Below, one piece after another: positions 8,301 to 17,570 of a stretch of DNA of 64,000 nt (its first letter is position 1; each line of letters starts with the position of its first letter). Made by a program: the position numbers and the translations under genes. Below the pieces are notes generated by a model, which was given only the letters and a program-made list of their open reading frames with translations, had not been told where the DNA came from and searched no databases. Origin of the DNA: Aquaspirillum sp. LM1 (GTDB taxonomy: Bacteria; Pseudomonadota; Gammaproteobacteria; Burkholderiales; Aquaspirillaceae); assembly GCF_002002905.1 (NCBI RefSeq), contig NZ_CP019509.1, positions 3,634,001 to 3,698,000 of the forward strand, written 5' to 3'.

Positions 8301-9905
8301 GCCTTCGCGTACCGATAGCGTGGTCAGCGGGGCGGTGTGCGGGCCAATCAGATGGTCGATGCCGATGGGAATCACCCGCACGGGTGGGCGGCAGCCGGAG
8401 TTCAGCAAGGCGCGCTTGACCGACTCACTGGCCACCAGCACCAGATCAAACTGGCTATTCAGATGGGCGATGGTGTCCGCCGGCACCGAGGTTTCTTCCC
8501 AGAAAAACACGATGGCGCGCAGCGCAGCCGGCTGTGGGTCGTGGATGAACGGGTAGTGGTGCACCAGCGAAATGGCCCGATCGGCTTCGTGTTCGGGCAG
8601 TTGACGGCGCAAGGCGGCGTGCAGTGGCGCATCTTGCTCGGGCGGCAGTTGTGGTGGCTCGGCGTAGGGCTGGCCGTGGTAAGGGACAAACTGCAAGCGT
8701 CCATCGGTGAGCTGTTCCAGCGCGCCAGCCAGCCCCCGGTTGACGATGGCCAGGCTGTAATGGCCTTCCACATGGCCGGTCAGCCGCACCCAGGGCGCGT
8801 CCGTTGCCGGTGCGGGCAGCAACAGCGCTTCGGGCAGGCGCGGCGACACCGGTAGCACATGCGGGTGCAGGCGGGTGAGCCGGCACGCCGGCGTGGGCAC
8901 GGCAACGGGCGCAGGTGCGGGCGTCGGGGTCGGCTCGGCAATAGGAGCCTCCACGGGTGCAGGCTGGCCGCGCAGCCGGTTGCGCCAGTCGCGCACCAGG
9001 GTAAACGCAGCACGCAGTGGGGCCGTCAGCTTCCACGATTTGCTGTTGAGCAGCCCCTCCAGCGCGGCATGCGCTTCGGCAGCGCGTTGTTCGGCCTGGG
9101 CGGTGCGTTGTTCAATGTGCGCAGTCAGCGCCTCCAGCCGGTCCAGCCGCTCTTGCAGATTGCGTTCAAAGCGGCCAGACAGGTTTTCGATATCCAGGCC
9201 GTAACGGCGATTGAATGCACTGGCAAACGGAGCCAGCAGCGCCGCCGGCGCGTGTTTTTGCGCAACAATGGCGTAATCCGGGCTCACCCCGCTGAGCACG
9301 TCATACAGGCGGATATGCGGGCTGTTGACCAGGATCTTCGGCTCCTGCAACAACACCACCTTGGTGCGGTAAAAACCCTGATGTTCGGGCACAAAGCGCA
9401 GCAATCCCGGCGGCAGCGGGCGCTGGTGGGTGGGGTCCAGGTAAAAGCCGGACGAGCCCACCATGATGTTTTCCGGGTTGGGCGTTTCCAGAATCAGCAA
9501 GCCGCCCGGCTTGAGCACGCGCAGCGCTTCGCGGACCAGGGTTTGCAGCACCTCAAACGGCATGTGCTCGGCAATATGAAAGCCGGACACAATCGCCTGG
9601 CTGGCGTCGGCCAGCTCGGCCAGGGCGGCGATGGCGTCCTGGTTTTTTACCGGCAGCTGGCGCTCCAGGCAGGCGGCCAGCATGCCGTCGTCCAGGTCCA
9701 CACCATGGGCGTCAAAGCCCTGTTCGCGCAGCACTTCCAGCCATTCACCCCTGCCACAGCCCAGGTCGATGCCGCTGCCCTGGGGGTAAATGCCCTGCAG
9801 CGGCAGGATGAACGGGTTATACGCCTGCAGCCGCTGTTTGATCAGTTCGCGCGAGCCCCGGTATTTTTCTTCAAACGCGCGATAAAAGCTCTGGGTGTCA
9901 CTCAC
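5337..9905 (-). CDS. Methyltransferase-coiled coil-triple glycosyltransferase fusion
   Basis: A 1522-residue polysaccharide-assembly enzyme. A GTG start at 9905 is chosen because it yields VSDTQSFYRAFEEKYRG, the usual N-terminus of this methyltransferase type, and overlaps wzt by only eight bases. Domains: SAM methyltransferase (about 20-220, GIDLGCGRGEWLEVL); coiled coil (about 245-290) ending in SKSWKLTAPLR; Pro-rich linker (about 315-345); first glycosyltransferase (about 375-750, GEGFNLPAAEALAMGLP); second (about 760-1110, PHKGIDTL); third (about 1145-1510, GTIEPRKGH and ECEGFGLPLIEAA). The methyltransferase could cap the chain or bind the coiled coil as a length ruler, by analogy with WbdD-type proteins. 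In D-rhamnan loci three glycosyltransferases are usually separate genes, so this looks like their fusion. Confidence 0.88.
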   Translation of the reverse strand: MSDTQSFYRAFEEKYRGSRELIKQRLQAYNPFILPLQGIYPQGSGIDLGCGRGEWLEVLREQGFDAHGVDLDDGMLAACLERQLPVKNQDAIAALAELADASQAIVSGFHIAEHMPFEVLQTLVREALRVLKPGGLLILETPNPENIMVGSSGFYLDPTHQRPLPPGLLRFVPEHQGFYRTKVVLLQEPKILVNSPHIRLYDVLSGVSPDYAIVAQKHAPAALLAPFASAFNRRYGLDIENLSGRFERNLQERLDRLEALTAHIEQRTAQAEQRAAEAHAALEGLLNSKSWKLTAPLRAAFTLVRDWRNRLRGQPAPVEAPIAEPTPTPAPAPVAVPTPACRLTRLHPHVLPVSPRLPEALLLPAPATDAPWVRLTGHVEGHYSLAIVNRGLAGALEQLTDGRLQFVPYHGQPYAEPPQLPPEQDAPLHAALRRQLPEHEADRAISLVHHYPFIHDPQPAALRAIVFFWEETSVPADTIAHLNSQFDLVLVASESVKRALLNSGCRPPVRVIPIGIDHLIGPHTAPLTTLSVREGQPLRFLHVSSAFERKGVDVLLAAYLDAFSADDAVELYIKTFPNPHNQIHAQLAALTAGRDMSARVIIDEAPLDDAGMLALYRSAHAMVLPTRGEGFNLPAAEALAMGLPVITTGHSAQADFCCHDTATLVNFRFAASRSHLRASDACWLEPDPVDLAAKLRQLRQRILDADPALTTQRQAGQQHVRDTYRWDNAAQALLASADWLEQQPAHSGPLRLALLSPWATRCGIAEYSQELLRAMAPPEVAVSIYCDERTDPAASAGAQVCWTLGMNDSVPLVLEQIGHGNAQVVLVQHQPSLFPLSDNCCAQLAQLHRQGRVVMLELHSTQPLLAECRVSAQGVAALAELDRIIVHKPEDLNHLLALGLSNNVMLLTLGVVQPLADPAEAATRAALGIPADALVLGCFGFALPHKGIDTLVDTVRPLEQASGRRVHLLGLNSVLDPRSEQMIQHCQEQAQALGVAGQVHWITDYRPITECQQLLGVADYVVFPYKYTRESASGAVTIGLSTLKPVLVSPLEIFSDLPDVTWRMDGHEADDIVQAVLTLSRQADVCTALVERQRQWLRARDWDTLSARLLTVMHSLRGERQLAQAIAPARQAWQADWAAAHGKQLLVDVSELYHRDARTGIQRVVRSVLNELFRAPPAGYAVCPVYASQGEPFRYTDKFAPHGASPQDEQPIRVNAGDIFLGLDLAAHLFPEVESQLAAFRLAGAQVHYVVYDIIPLRYPHLTVAGISEAFAHWLSGLARHADGLMCISDAVAQDVRHWLLQQHPELPLPAIGHFHLGADLDQSSPSTGLPDNAASMLANLDAHTSFLMVGTIEPRKGHTLVLEAFEQLWAAGLDCRLVLVGKAGWNITELAERLRQHAEYGQRLLWLESTSDEYLEKIYRHTDCLIAASECEGFGLPLIEAAQHDLPILARDIAVFREVAGVHASYFSASQPDALAQAVRDWLDSYAIGSHPRSGAMPWLTWQASTQALLHAVLPPVRSTE

Positions 9906-11121
9906 GGGAAAACTCCACCGCCGACGGCAGCCAGGCCGTGCCGACAAATTCGGGCTGGCTGGTGTTGATCATGTTGAAAATCAGCGCGCGGTCGCGCCAT
10001 TCATAATTGCCGGCAACATGGGTGTCCGACGCATGCAGCGCCACCGCCACCGAATACGAGCCCGCGCCCAGGTTGGCCGGAAAGCGCAGGGTGTAATGAA
10101 TCTGCTCGCCGGGCTGCAACTGGGTTTGCTCGGCCCCCAGATGGTAGGTGTTGGTGCCAAAGGCGGCCTGGCCCAGCCGATCCTTGATGGCGTAGCCCAG
10201 CACCAGCGAATCCAGCGGCGCGTTGACCCTGGCGGTGACCCGCAAGGCCACTTCCTCGCCGCACTTGACCACTTCCACCGGCTCGCCTTCGGCGTTGTAC
10301 AGGCCAATGGCGGTGATGCTGGCCTCGCCCGAGCCCGACTGGGTTTGCGTGCGGCCATCAGCCAGGGTGGCCTGCTGCACCGTGCGGTTGCCGTTTTCGG
10401 CAATCAGCGCGTTATAGTAGTCCATCACCGCTTCCGGCTCGCCTTCCATCGCCACCCGGCCATGCTCCAGCAGGATGGCGCGGTTGCAGATCGACTGAAT
10501 CGCGGCTTTATCGTGCGAGACAATCAGCAGGGTGGTGCCCTGTTTGCCGAATTCGCGGATGCGGTTAAAGCTTTTGTGCTGAAAATACGCATCGCCCACC
10601 GACAGCGCTTCATCAACAATCAGGATGTCCGGGCGCTGGCAGGTGGCAATACTGAATGCCAGGCGCATCGACATTCCGCTGGAATACACCCGCACCGGCA
10701 TGTCGAGATAGTCGCCAATTTCGGCAAAGGCTTCGATTTCCGGCATCAGCCGGGTAATGTCGTCGGCAGACAGGCCAATCAGCTGGCCGGCCATATAGGC
10801 ATTTTGCCGGCCAGTAAAATCCGGGTGAAAGCCCATGCCCAGTTCCAGCAACGCCGCCACCCGGCCTTGAATAGCCACCGTGCCGCAGCTTGGCTGGGTG
10901 GTGCCGGTAATCAGTTTCAGCAGCGTGCTCTTGCCGGCACCATTCACGCCGACAATCCCCACCGCCTCGCCGGGTGCCACGGCAAAGGAGATGTCATGCA
11001 GGATCCATTTTTTTTGATGGCGCGGACGCGATGACGGCAGCAGCCATTCGGCCAGGCGACCCCAGCGGCTGGCATATTGTCGATAGGCCTTGCCCAGACC
11101 AGTTACCTGAATCGTGCCCAT
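9898..11121 (-). CDS. wzt: Polysaccharide ABC transporter ATP-binding protein Wzt
   Basis: A 407-residue ATPase for export of undecaprenyl-linked polysaccharide. The nucleotide-binding domain spans about 1-245, with Walker A GVNGAGKST (about 58-66), signature YSSGMSMRLAF and Walker B ILIVDEALSVGD. The remaining 150 residues form a beta-rich C-terminal domain of the Wzt carbohydrate-binding type. In O9a-like systems that domain recognises the chain terminus, which fits the methyltransferase encoded next. Its start overlaps the wzm stop by one base (TGATG). It forms the exporter with Wzm in the inner membrane. Confidence 0.94.
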   Translation of the reverse strand: MGTIQVTGLGKAYRQYASRWGRLAEWLLPSSRPRHQKKWILHDISFAVAPGEAVGIVGVNGAGKSTLLKLITGTTQPSCGTVAIQGRVAALLELGMGFHPDFTGRQNAYMAGQLIGLSADDITRLMPEIEAFAEIGDYLDMPVRVYSSGMSMRLAFSIATCQRPDILIVDEALSVGDAYFQHKSFNRIREFGKQGTTLLIVSHDKAAIQSICNRAILLEHGRVAMEGEPEAVMDYYNALIAENGNRTVQQATLADGRTQTQSGSGEASITAIGLYNAEGEPVEVVKCGEEVALRVTARVNAPLDSLVLGYAIKDRLGQAAFGTNTYHLGAEQTQLQPGEQIHYTLRFPANLGAGSYSVAVALHASDTHVAGNYEWRDRALIFNMINTSQPEFVGTAWLPSAVEFSRE

Positions 11122-11915
11122 CAGAGTTCATCCACCATTTCGCCCGCGTGGCGCTTGAAAAGCTGTGCCGCCAGCACGCACATGACCACCGACAGCAGGG
11201 TGACCGGCAGTAGCCCGGCCCAGTCCGGTGCCCGGCCATGCACAAAAATCTGCTGATACGCGCCCACCAACGACGCCATCGGGTTGAACGCCAGCCAGTG
11301 CGCCAGCGAGGCCGGCAGAATATTGGCCGGGTAGACAATCGGGGTGAACCAGAACCAGAAATTGATCACCACGGCAAACAACTGGCCGACATCGCGGAAA
11401 AAGACATTGAATACACCCAGGGTAATCCCCAGGCCAATGGAAAACAGCACCTGAATCAGCAGCACCGGCAGCGCCGTCAGCGCCACCCAGCCCGGAAACA
11501 GCCCGGCCAGCAGCAAGAAGCCGATAAACAACCCGGCAATGATGGCAAAATTCAACAGGGCGTTGAGCACCACAATGAGTGGCAGGCACAGGGTAGGGAA
11601 ACTGAGTTTTTTCAGCAGGTTGGCGTTGTCGATAAAGATGGTTTGCGCCCGGCTGACAATTTCCACAAACAGGCCCCAGGTCAGCACCCCGGCGCACAGA
11701 TAAATACTGTAGGCAAAGCCGCCTTCCACGCCGGGCAGCTTGGATTTCATCATGTGGGAAAAAATCACCGTATACACCAGGATCATCGACAGCGGATGAA
11801 TCACCATCCAGGCCGCCCCGAGCAGGGAGTTCCGGTATTTGGACTGGAATTCCCGTTTGACACTGGTCAGGACAAATCCCCTGAACCTCCAGACAGCACG
11901 CAGTGCGTTATTCAT
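11121..11915 (-). CDS. wzm: Polysaccharide ABC transporter permease Wzm
   Basis: A 264-residue ABC-2 type permease with the N-terminal amphipathic motif KREFQSKYRNSLLGAAW and six predicted membrane helices. It is the normal length for Wzm/TagG-type permeases, which pass lipid-linked polysaccharide across the inner membrane with Wzt. It is the first gene after the terminator-like hairpin that follows manC, so it may have its own promoter in the 151-bp gap or be reached by readthrough. Confidence 0.94.
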   Translation of the reverse strand: MNNALRAVWRFRGFVLTSVKREFQSKYRNSLLGAAWMVIHPLSMILVYTVIFSHMMKSKLPGVEGGFAYSIYLCAGVLTWGLFVEIVSRAQTIFIDNANLLKKLSFPTLCLPLIVVLNALLNFAIIAGLFIGFLLLAGLFPGWVALTALPVLLIQVLFSIGLGITLGVFNVFFRDVGQLFAVVINFWFWFTPIVYPANILPASLAHWLAFNPMASLVGAYQQIFVHGRAPDWAGLLPVTLLSVVMCVLAAQLFKRHAGEMVDEL

Positions 11916-11995
11916 GACCTACATTCAACCTTATCCGCTGCCAGCCGGGGCGCAGCGCCACCGGCCAGACCAAGTCTGCCGGGGCGCCAGCCCGG

Positions 11996-12046
11996 AAAAA
12001 TTTCAGGCAGGAGACTGACGCCATGGGAGCGTCGCCATCCTGCCTG
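11996..12046 (-). terminator. Rho-independent terminator downstream of manC
   Basis: Arms CAGGCAGGA (12004-12012) and TCCTGCCTG (12038-12046) pair perfectly around an inner GACGC/GCGTC stem. Read on the minus strand the hairpin is followed by AAATTTTT, so it would end gmd-manC transcripts or attenuate readthrough into wzm-wzt. Confidence 0.75.
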
Positions 12047-12066
12047 CTGAGTCATGCCGCTGCCAC

Positions 12067-13500
12067 TCAGCTGCGGCCATAATTATCGGCAAAACGCACA
12101 ATGTCGTCCTCGCCCAGATACTCCCCGCTTTGCACTTCAATCATCACCAGATCAATCACGCCAGGGTTTTCCAGCCGGTGTTTGTGGCCCGCCGGAATAT
12201 AGGTGGATTCATTGGTGTTCACCATGAACTCGCCGCGCTCGCCGTTCACTACCTTGGCCATGCCGCTGACCACCACCCAGTGTTCGCTACGATGGTGGTG
12301 CATCTGCAGCGACAGCGATGCACCAGGTTTCACCTCGATGCGCTTGATCTTGTAGTGCTCACCTTCTTCCAGCACGGTATACGTGCCCCACGGGCGCGAC
12401 ACGGTGCGGTGCAGGCGGTAGCAATCGTGGCCCATGGTCTTGAGCTTTTGCACCACCTTTTTTACATCCTGGGTGTTGTCCTTGTGGCTGATCAACAGCG
12501 CATCCGGAGTGTCCACCACAATTAGGTCATCCACGCCCAGCGCGGCAATCAGCCGGTCGTCGCCGTGGATGTAGCAGCCATGGCTGGCAAAGGTGATCAC
12601 CTCGCCCAGGCTGCGGTTATTGTCGGCGTCGGGCTCCACCAGCTGGCTCATGGCGTTCCACGAGCCAATATCGCTCCAGTCGAAGGTGGCCGGCACCACC
12701 ACCACATTGTCGGCCTTTTCCATGATGGCGTAATCGATGGAAATATCGTCCAGCGCGGCAAAGCTGTCGGCATCGATTTCCGTGGTCAGCCCGGCTTCGC
12801 CACGGCTGGCTGCCCAGCAGGCTTCGGCAGCGGCGTACAGGGCCGGGCAATGGGCGCGAAACGCCGCCAGCAGCGTGCCGGCGGTAAAGCAGAACATGCC
12901 CGAGTTCCACAGGTAGTTGCCACTGGCCAGGTATTGCTCGGCCACCGGCAGCGATGGCTTTTCCACAAAGCCCTGCACCTGGCGGGTGTGGCCGTCAGCG
13001 CTGGCGGCACCGCAGGCAATATAGCCAAAGCCGGTTTCCGGCGCGGTGGGCACAATGCCAAAGGTCACCAGCTGGCCTTGCGCGGCAGCGGCCACGGCGT
13101 ATTGCACATGGCGGGCAAAGCCCACGGTGTCGGCAATCAGGTGGTCGGCGGGCAGCACCAGCAGGGTGGCCGCTTCGCCGTGGCTGTCGCGCACCTTGAA
13201 CGCCCCCAGCAGAATGGCCGGCGCGGTGTTGCGCCCCACCGGCTCCAGCAGGAAGGTGTGCCGCAGGCTGGCATCGCGCAAGCGCAAGGCGGCGTATTCG
13301 TCCTTGCTGCGAAAGTAATAGTCGCGGTTGGTGATGGTCAGCACTTCACCCACGCCTTCCTGACGCACGCCGCGCAGAAAGGTTTTTTGCAGCAGGCTCT
13401 GACCATCGGCCAGACGCATGAATGGCTTGGGATGCCCCTCGCGGGACACTGGCCACAACCGGGTGCCGGCTCCGCCGGACAAGACGACAGGAACGAGCAT
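12067..13500 (-). CDS. manC: Mannose-1-phosphate guanylyltransferase/mannose-6-phosphate isomerase
   Basis: A 477-residue bifunctional type II enzyme (ManC/AlgA/WbpW) that makes GDP-mannose from mannose-1-phosphate and GTP; the C-terminal half carries the phosphomannose isomerase cupin. Visible motifs are the pyrophosphorylase signature LSGGAGTRLWPVSREGHPKPF (about 8-28), FVEKPSLPVAEQYL, and cupin residues MHHHRSEHWVVVSG near 405-420. It starts only four bases after the gmd stop, so the two are cotranscribed and supply GDP-mannose and its 4-keto derivative. No phosphomannomutase gene is in the window. Confidence 0.95.
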   Translation of the reverse strand: MLVPVVLSGGAGTRLWPVSREGHPKPFMRLADGQSLLQKTFLRGVRQEGVGEVLTITNRDYYFRSKDEYAALRLRDASLRHTFLLEPVGRNTAPAILLGAFKVRDSHGEAATLLVLPADHLIADTVGFARHVQYAVAAAAQGQLVTFGIVPTAPETGFGYIACGAASADGHTRQVQGFVEKPSLPVAEQYLASGNYLWNSGMFCFTAGTLLAAFRAHCPALYAAAEACWAASRGEAGLTTEIDADSFAALDDISIDYAIMEKADNVVVVPATFDWSDIGSWNAMSQLVEPDADNNRSLGEVITFASHGCYIHGDDRLIAALGVDDLIVVDTPDALLISHKDNTQDVKKVVQKLKTMGHDCYRLHRTVSRPWGTYTVLEEGEHYKIKRIEVKPGASLSLQMHHHRSEHWVVVSGMAKVVNGERGEFMVNTNESTYIPAGHKHRLENPGVIDLVMIEVQSGEYLGEDDIVRFADNYGRS

Positions 13501-13504
13501 GGTG

Positions 13505-14582
<1,078 letters not shown>

Positions 14583-15488
14583 ATGACCCAACACCGTATT
14601 TTTCTGACTGGCGGCAGCGGTTTTGTTGCCTCGCGCATGGTGGCGCATCTGGCGCACACCCACCCTGATGCCTATCAAGTGTGTGCTTGCACCACGGATA
14701 TTCTGTCCGGCGCGCCGCTGCGCGAGGCGCTGGCGGCATTCCAACCCGATATTGTGCTGCATCTGGCGGCACAAAGTCATGTTCCCACTGCATTCCGTCA
14801 GCCGGAACTGACCCTGCAGGTCAATCTGGAAGGCACCCGCCAGCTGTTGGCGGCGCTGGACAGTCTGGCGTTTGCCGGCACGCTGCTGTTTGTCGGCTCG
14901 GGCGACATGTACGGTCTGGTAGCCGACAGCGCGCTGCCGGTGGCCGAGCATCAGCCGCTCAGGCCGCGCAACCCCTACGCCGCCAGCAAGGTGGCCGCCG
15001 AGGCCTGGTGCTACCAGCACAGCCTGCACTGCGCCTACCGCATCGTGATGGCGCGGGCGTTCAATCATATTGGCCGGGGCCAGAGCAATCAGTTTGTGCT
15101 GCCAGCCATGGCCGAACAACTGGTGGCAATTGAACGCGGCCTGCGTCCGCCGCTGCTGGAAACCGGCGATCTGGACGTGACCCGCGACTTTACCAATGTG
15201 TCCGATGTGCTTGAAGCGTATCTGGCACTGGCGCAAAACGGCACAAGCGGCGAAGTTTACAACGTTTGCTCCGGAATTGAATATCGCGTTCGCGATCTGG
15301 TGGAACAAATGATGGCGCTGACCGGCCTGCCGATTGCGCTGAAAAACGACCCGGCGCGCTTCCGGCGTGCCGAACAGACCCGCGTGGTGGGCGACAACCG
15401 CAAGCTGCGCGCCGACACCGGCTGGGCACCCCAGGTCAGCATGACCGACAGCCTGGCCGAAATCCTCAACGACTGGCGCAGCCGCTGA
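14583..15488 (+). CDS. rmd: GDP-6-deoxy-D-mannose reductase
   Basis: A 301-residue NAD(P)-dependent epimerase/dehydratase. The nucleotide-binding loop is LTGGSGFVASRM (about 8-19), the active site shows GSGDMYG and NPYAASKVAAE (YxxxK). Similarity to the Rmd type and divergence from gmd indicate reduction of GDP-4-keto-6-deoxy-D-mannose to GDP-D-rhamnose. The alternative products GDP-fucose and GDP-perosamine are less likely because no fcl-type epimerase/reductase or aminotransferase gene is present. Confidence 0.87.
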   Translation: MTQHRIFLTGGSGFVASRMVAHLAHTHPDAYQVCACTTDILSGAPLREALAAFQPDIVLHLAAQSHVPTAFRQPELTLQVNLEGTRQLLAALDSLAFAGTLLFVGSGDMYGLVADSALPVAEHQPLRPRNPYAASKVAAEAWCYQHSLHCAYRIVMARAFNHIGRGQSNQFVLPAMAEQLVAIERGLRPPLLETGDLDVTRDFTNVSDVLEAYLALAQNGTSGEVYNVCSGIEYRVRDLVEQMMALTGLPIALKNDPARFRRAEQTRVVGDNRKLRADTGWAPQVSMTDSLAEILNDWRSR

Positions 15489-15545
15489 GGCAATACGCCA
15501 TCATGCCTGGCCACTTCAAGCCATCCGATACCGCCGTGCGCCAGC

Positions 15546-15607
15546 GCGTCACGCCCACCACAGGGGCATAAAACGCGTGACGCAGGTACAAACCGTTACA
15601 AACCGTT
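15546..15607. promoter_or_regulatory. Candidate operator region upstream of the type I secretion genes
   Basis: An inverted repeat GCGTCACGC (15546-15554)/GCGTGACGC (15575-15583) is followed by two perfect head-to-tail copies of ACAAACCGTT (15588-15597 and 15598-15607). These lie 121 bp before the exporter start. Such paired motifs look like regulator sites; no regulator is identified. Confidence 0.4.
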
Positions 15608-15728
15608 GCAGAAGCAGCATGGTAGACTGCGTGCCAGTTGTGGTGGGTGGTGGAAAATCCGTCACCACCTGGCCTGCCAGGTGTGCGTATAGGCCGCTTT
15701 GGTCCAACTTTTTTCTTGTTGTGAGCGA

Positions 15729-17558
15729 ATGAAAAAACATCTAATTCCCCGTACTGAACTGGGCGACGCCCTGTACAGTTTTCGCAAAAGCTTTTATCAG
15801 CTTGGCGCATTCAGCTTTGTCATCAACCTGCTGGGCTTGATGCCATCCATCTATATGTTGCAGGTGTACGACCGGGTGCTGGCCAGCAGCAATGAAACCA
15901 CGCTGCTGATGCTGACGCTGATGACGCTGGCGCTGTATGGCCTGATGGAGCTGCTGGAGCTGGTGCGCTCTACCGTGCTGATCCGCATTGGCAACAAGCT
16001 GGACATGATGCTGAACAAGCGGGTGTTCACCGCTTCGTTTGAACGCAACCTCAAGCGCTCTGGCGGCAACCCGTCGCAGGCCATCCACGACCTGACCAAT
16101 GTGCGCCAGTTCCTCACCGGTAATGGCCTGTTTGCCTTCTTTGACGCCCCGTGGACGCCGATTTACCTGCTGGTGTGCTTCCTGTTCCACCCGCTGCTCG
16201 GGCTGACCGTGCTGATTGGCGCCATCTTGCTGTTTGGCCTGGCCTACCTGACCGAAGTCAGCACGCGCAAGCCGCTGGCTGACGCCAACCAGGCCGCCAT
16301 GGCCTCGTCGGCATTTGCCAACAACAACCTGCGCAACGCCGAAGTGATTGAAGCCATGGGCATGCTGCCGGCGATTCGCGAACGCTGGTTTGGCTACCAT
16401 CGCCGGATTCTGGACAACCAGACGCTGGCTTCCGACCGCAACGCCCGCATCAGCGTGGCCACCAAATTCATCCGCATCAGCCTGCAATCGCTGATTCTGG
16501 GCCTGGGTGCCTTGCTGGTGATTGAAGGCAAGCTGACCCCAGGGATGATGATTGCCTGCTCGATCCTGATGGGCAAGGCGCTGCAGCCGGTTGAGCTGGC
16601 CATCGGCACCTGGAAACAGCTGCTGGGCGTGCGTACCGCTTACACCCGCCTGGATGAAATGCTGAAAGAATGCCCGCCGCGTGGCGCTGGCATGTCGCTG
16701 CCGGCCCCGGCTGGCCAGATTACCGTGGAAGGCGTGATTGCCGTGCCGCCGGGTGGCCAGCATGCCGTGCTGCGCGGGCTGACCTTTGCCGTGCAGCCGG
16801 GCGATGTGGTGGGCGTGATTGGCCCGTCGGCGTCGGGCAAATCTACCCTGGCCCGTCTGCTGGTAGGCGTATGGCCCACCCAGGCTGGCAAGGTGCGCCT
16901 GGATGGCGCGGATATCTTCCAGTGGAACAAGGACGAACTTGGCCCATGGATTGGCTACCTGCCGCAGGATATCGAACTGTTTGAAGGCACCATCGCCGAA
17001 AACATTGCCCGCTTTGGCAAGATTGACTCCGACCAGGTGATTCATGCCGCCCAACGCGCCGGGGTGCACGACATGATCCTGCGCTTCCCGCAGGGTTACG
17101 ACACCCGTCTGGGCCTGGATGGCGGCATGCTGTCTGGCGGCCAGAAGCAGCGCATTGGCCTGGCCCGTGCCATCTATGGCAACCCGTCGGTGATTGTGCT
17201 GGACGAACCCAACTCCAACCTGGATGACGTGGGCGAGGCCGCACTGGTGCGCACGGTGCAGGACCTGAAAGCCCGTGGCAAAACCGTGATCCTGATTACC
17301 CACCGCACCAGCATCATCAACTCGGTGGACAAACTGCTGGTGGTGCGCGAAGGGGAAATGGCCGCGTATGGCCCGCGTGACCAGGTGCTGGCCCACCTGA
17401 TGCAGGCCCAGCAACAAGCCCAGGCCCAGGCTGCTGCCGCGCAGCAACAGGCACAGCAACAGGCGGCTGCTGCCCAACAGGCCAAGGCCGCCCAGGTGGC
17501 CGCCGCACCGCAAGCGCCTGCCGTGGCAGCCCAGCCGGCCCAAGACGCCGCCGAGTAA
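15729..17558 (+). CDS. Type I secretion ABC transporter (PrtD-like permease/ATPase)
   Basis: A 609-residue inner-membrane exporter ATPase. The start is the ATG at 15729 (MKKHLIPRTELGDAL); an in-frame TTG upstream is less likely. The first 300 residues form the membrane domain with the PrtD-type segment LLGLMPSIYMLQVYDRVLASS and no C39 peptidase. The ATPase has Walker A GPSASGKST, signature LSGGQKQRIGLARA and Walker B VIVLDEPNSNLDD. After the ATPase comes an unusual tail of about 55 residues made almost only of Gln, Ala and some Pro, absent from typical family members. It is followed 12 bp later by the adaptor gene. Expected cargo: RTX proteins with C-terminal signals, which are plentiful in this window. 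Confidence 0.93.
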   Translation: MKKHLIPRTELGDALYSFRKSFYQLGAFSFVINLLGLMPSIYMLQVYDRVLASSNETTLLMLTLMTLALYGLMELLELVRSTVLIRIGNKLDMMLNKRVFTASFERNLKRSGGNPSQAIHDLTNVRQFLTGNGLFAFFDAPWTPIYLLVCFLFHPLLGLTVLIGAILLFGLAYLTEVSTRKPLADANQAAMASSAFANNNLRNAEVIEAMGMLPAIRERWFGYHRRILDNQTLASDRNARISVATKFIRISLQSLILGLGALLVIEGKLTPGMMIACSILMGKALQPVELAIGTWKQLLGVRTAYTRLDEMLKECPPRGAGMSLPAPAGQITVEGVIAVPPGGQHAVLRGLTFAVQPGDVVGVIGPSASGKSTLARLLVGVWPTQAGKVRLDGADIFQWNKDELGPWIGYLPQDIELFEGTIAENIARFGKIDSDQVIHAAQRAGVHDMILRFPQGYDTRLGLDGGMLSGGQKQRIGLARAIYGNPSVIVLDEPNSNLDDVGEAALVRTVQDLKARGKTVILITHRTSIINSVDKLLVVREGEMAAYGPRDQVLAHLMQAQQQAQAQAAAAQQQAQQQAAAAQQAKAAQVAAAPQAPAVAAQPAQDAAE

Positions 17559-17570
17559 TTGCAAGGGATA

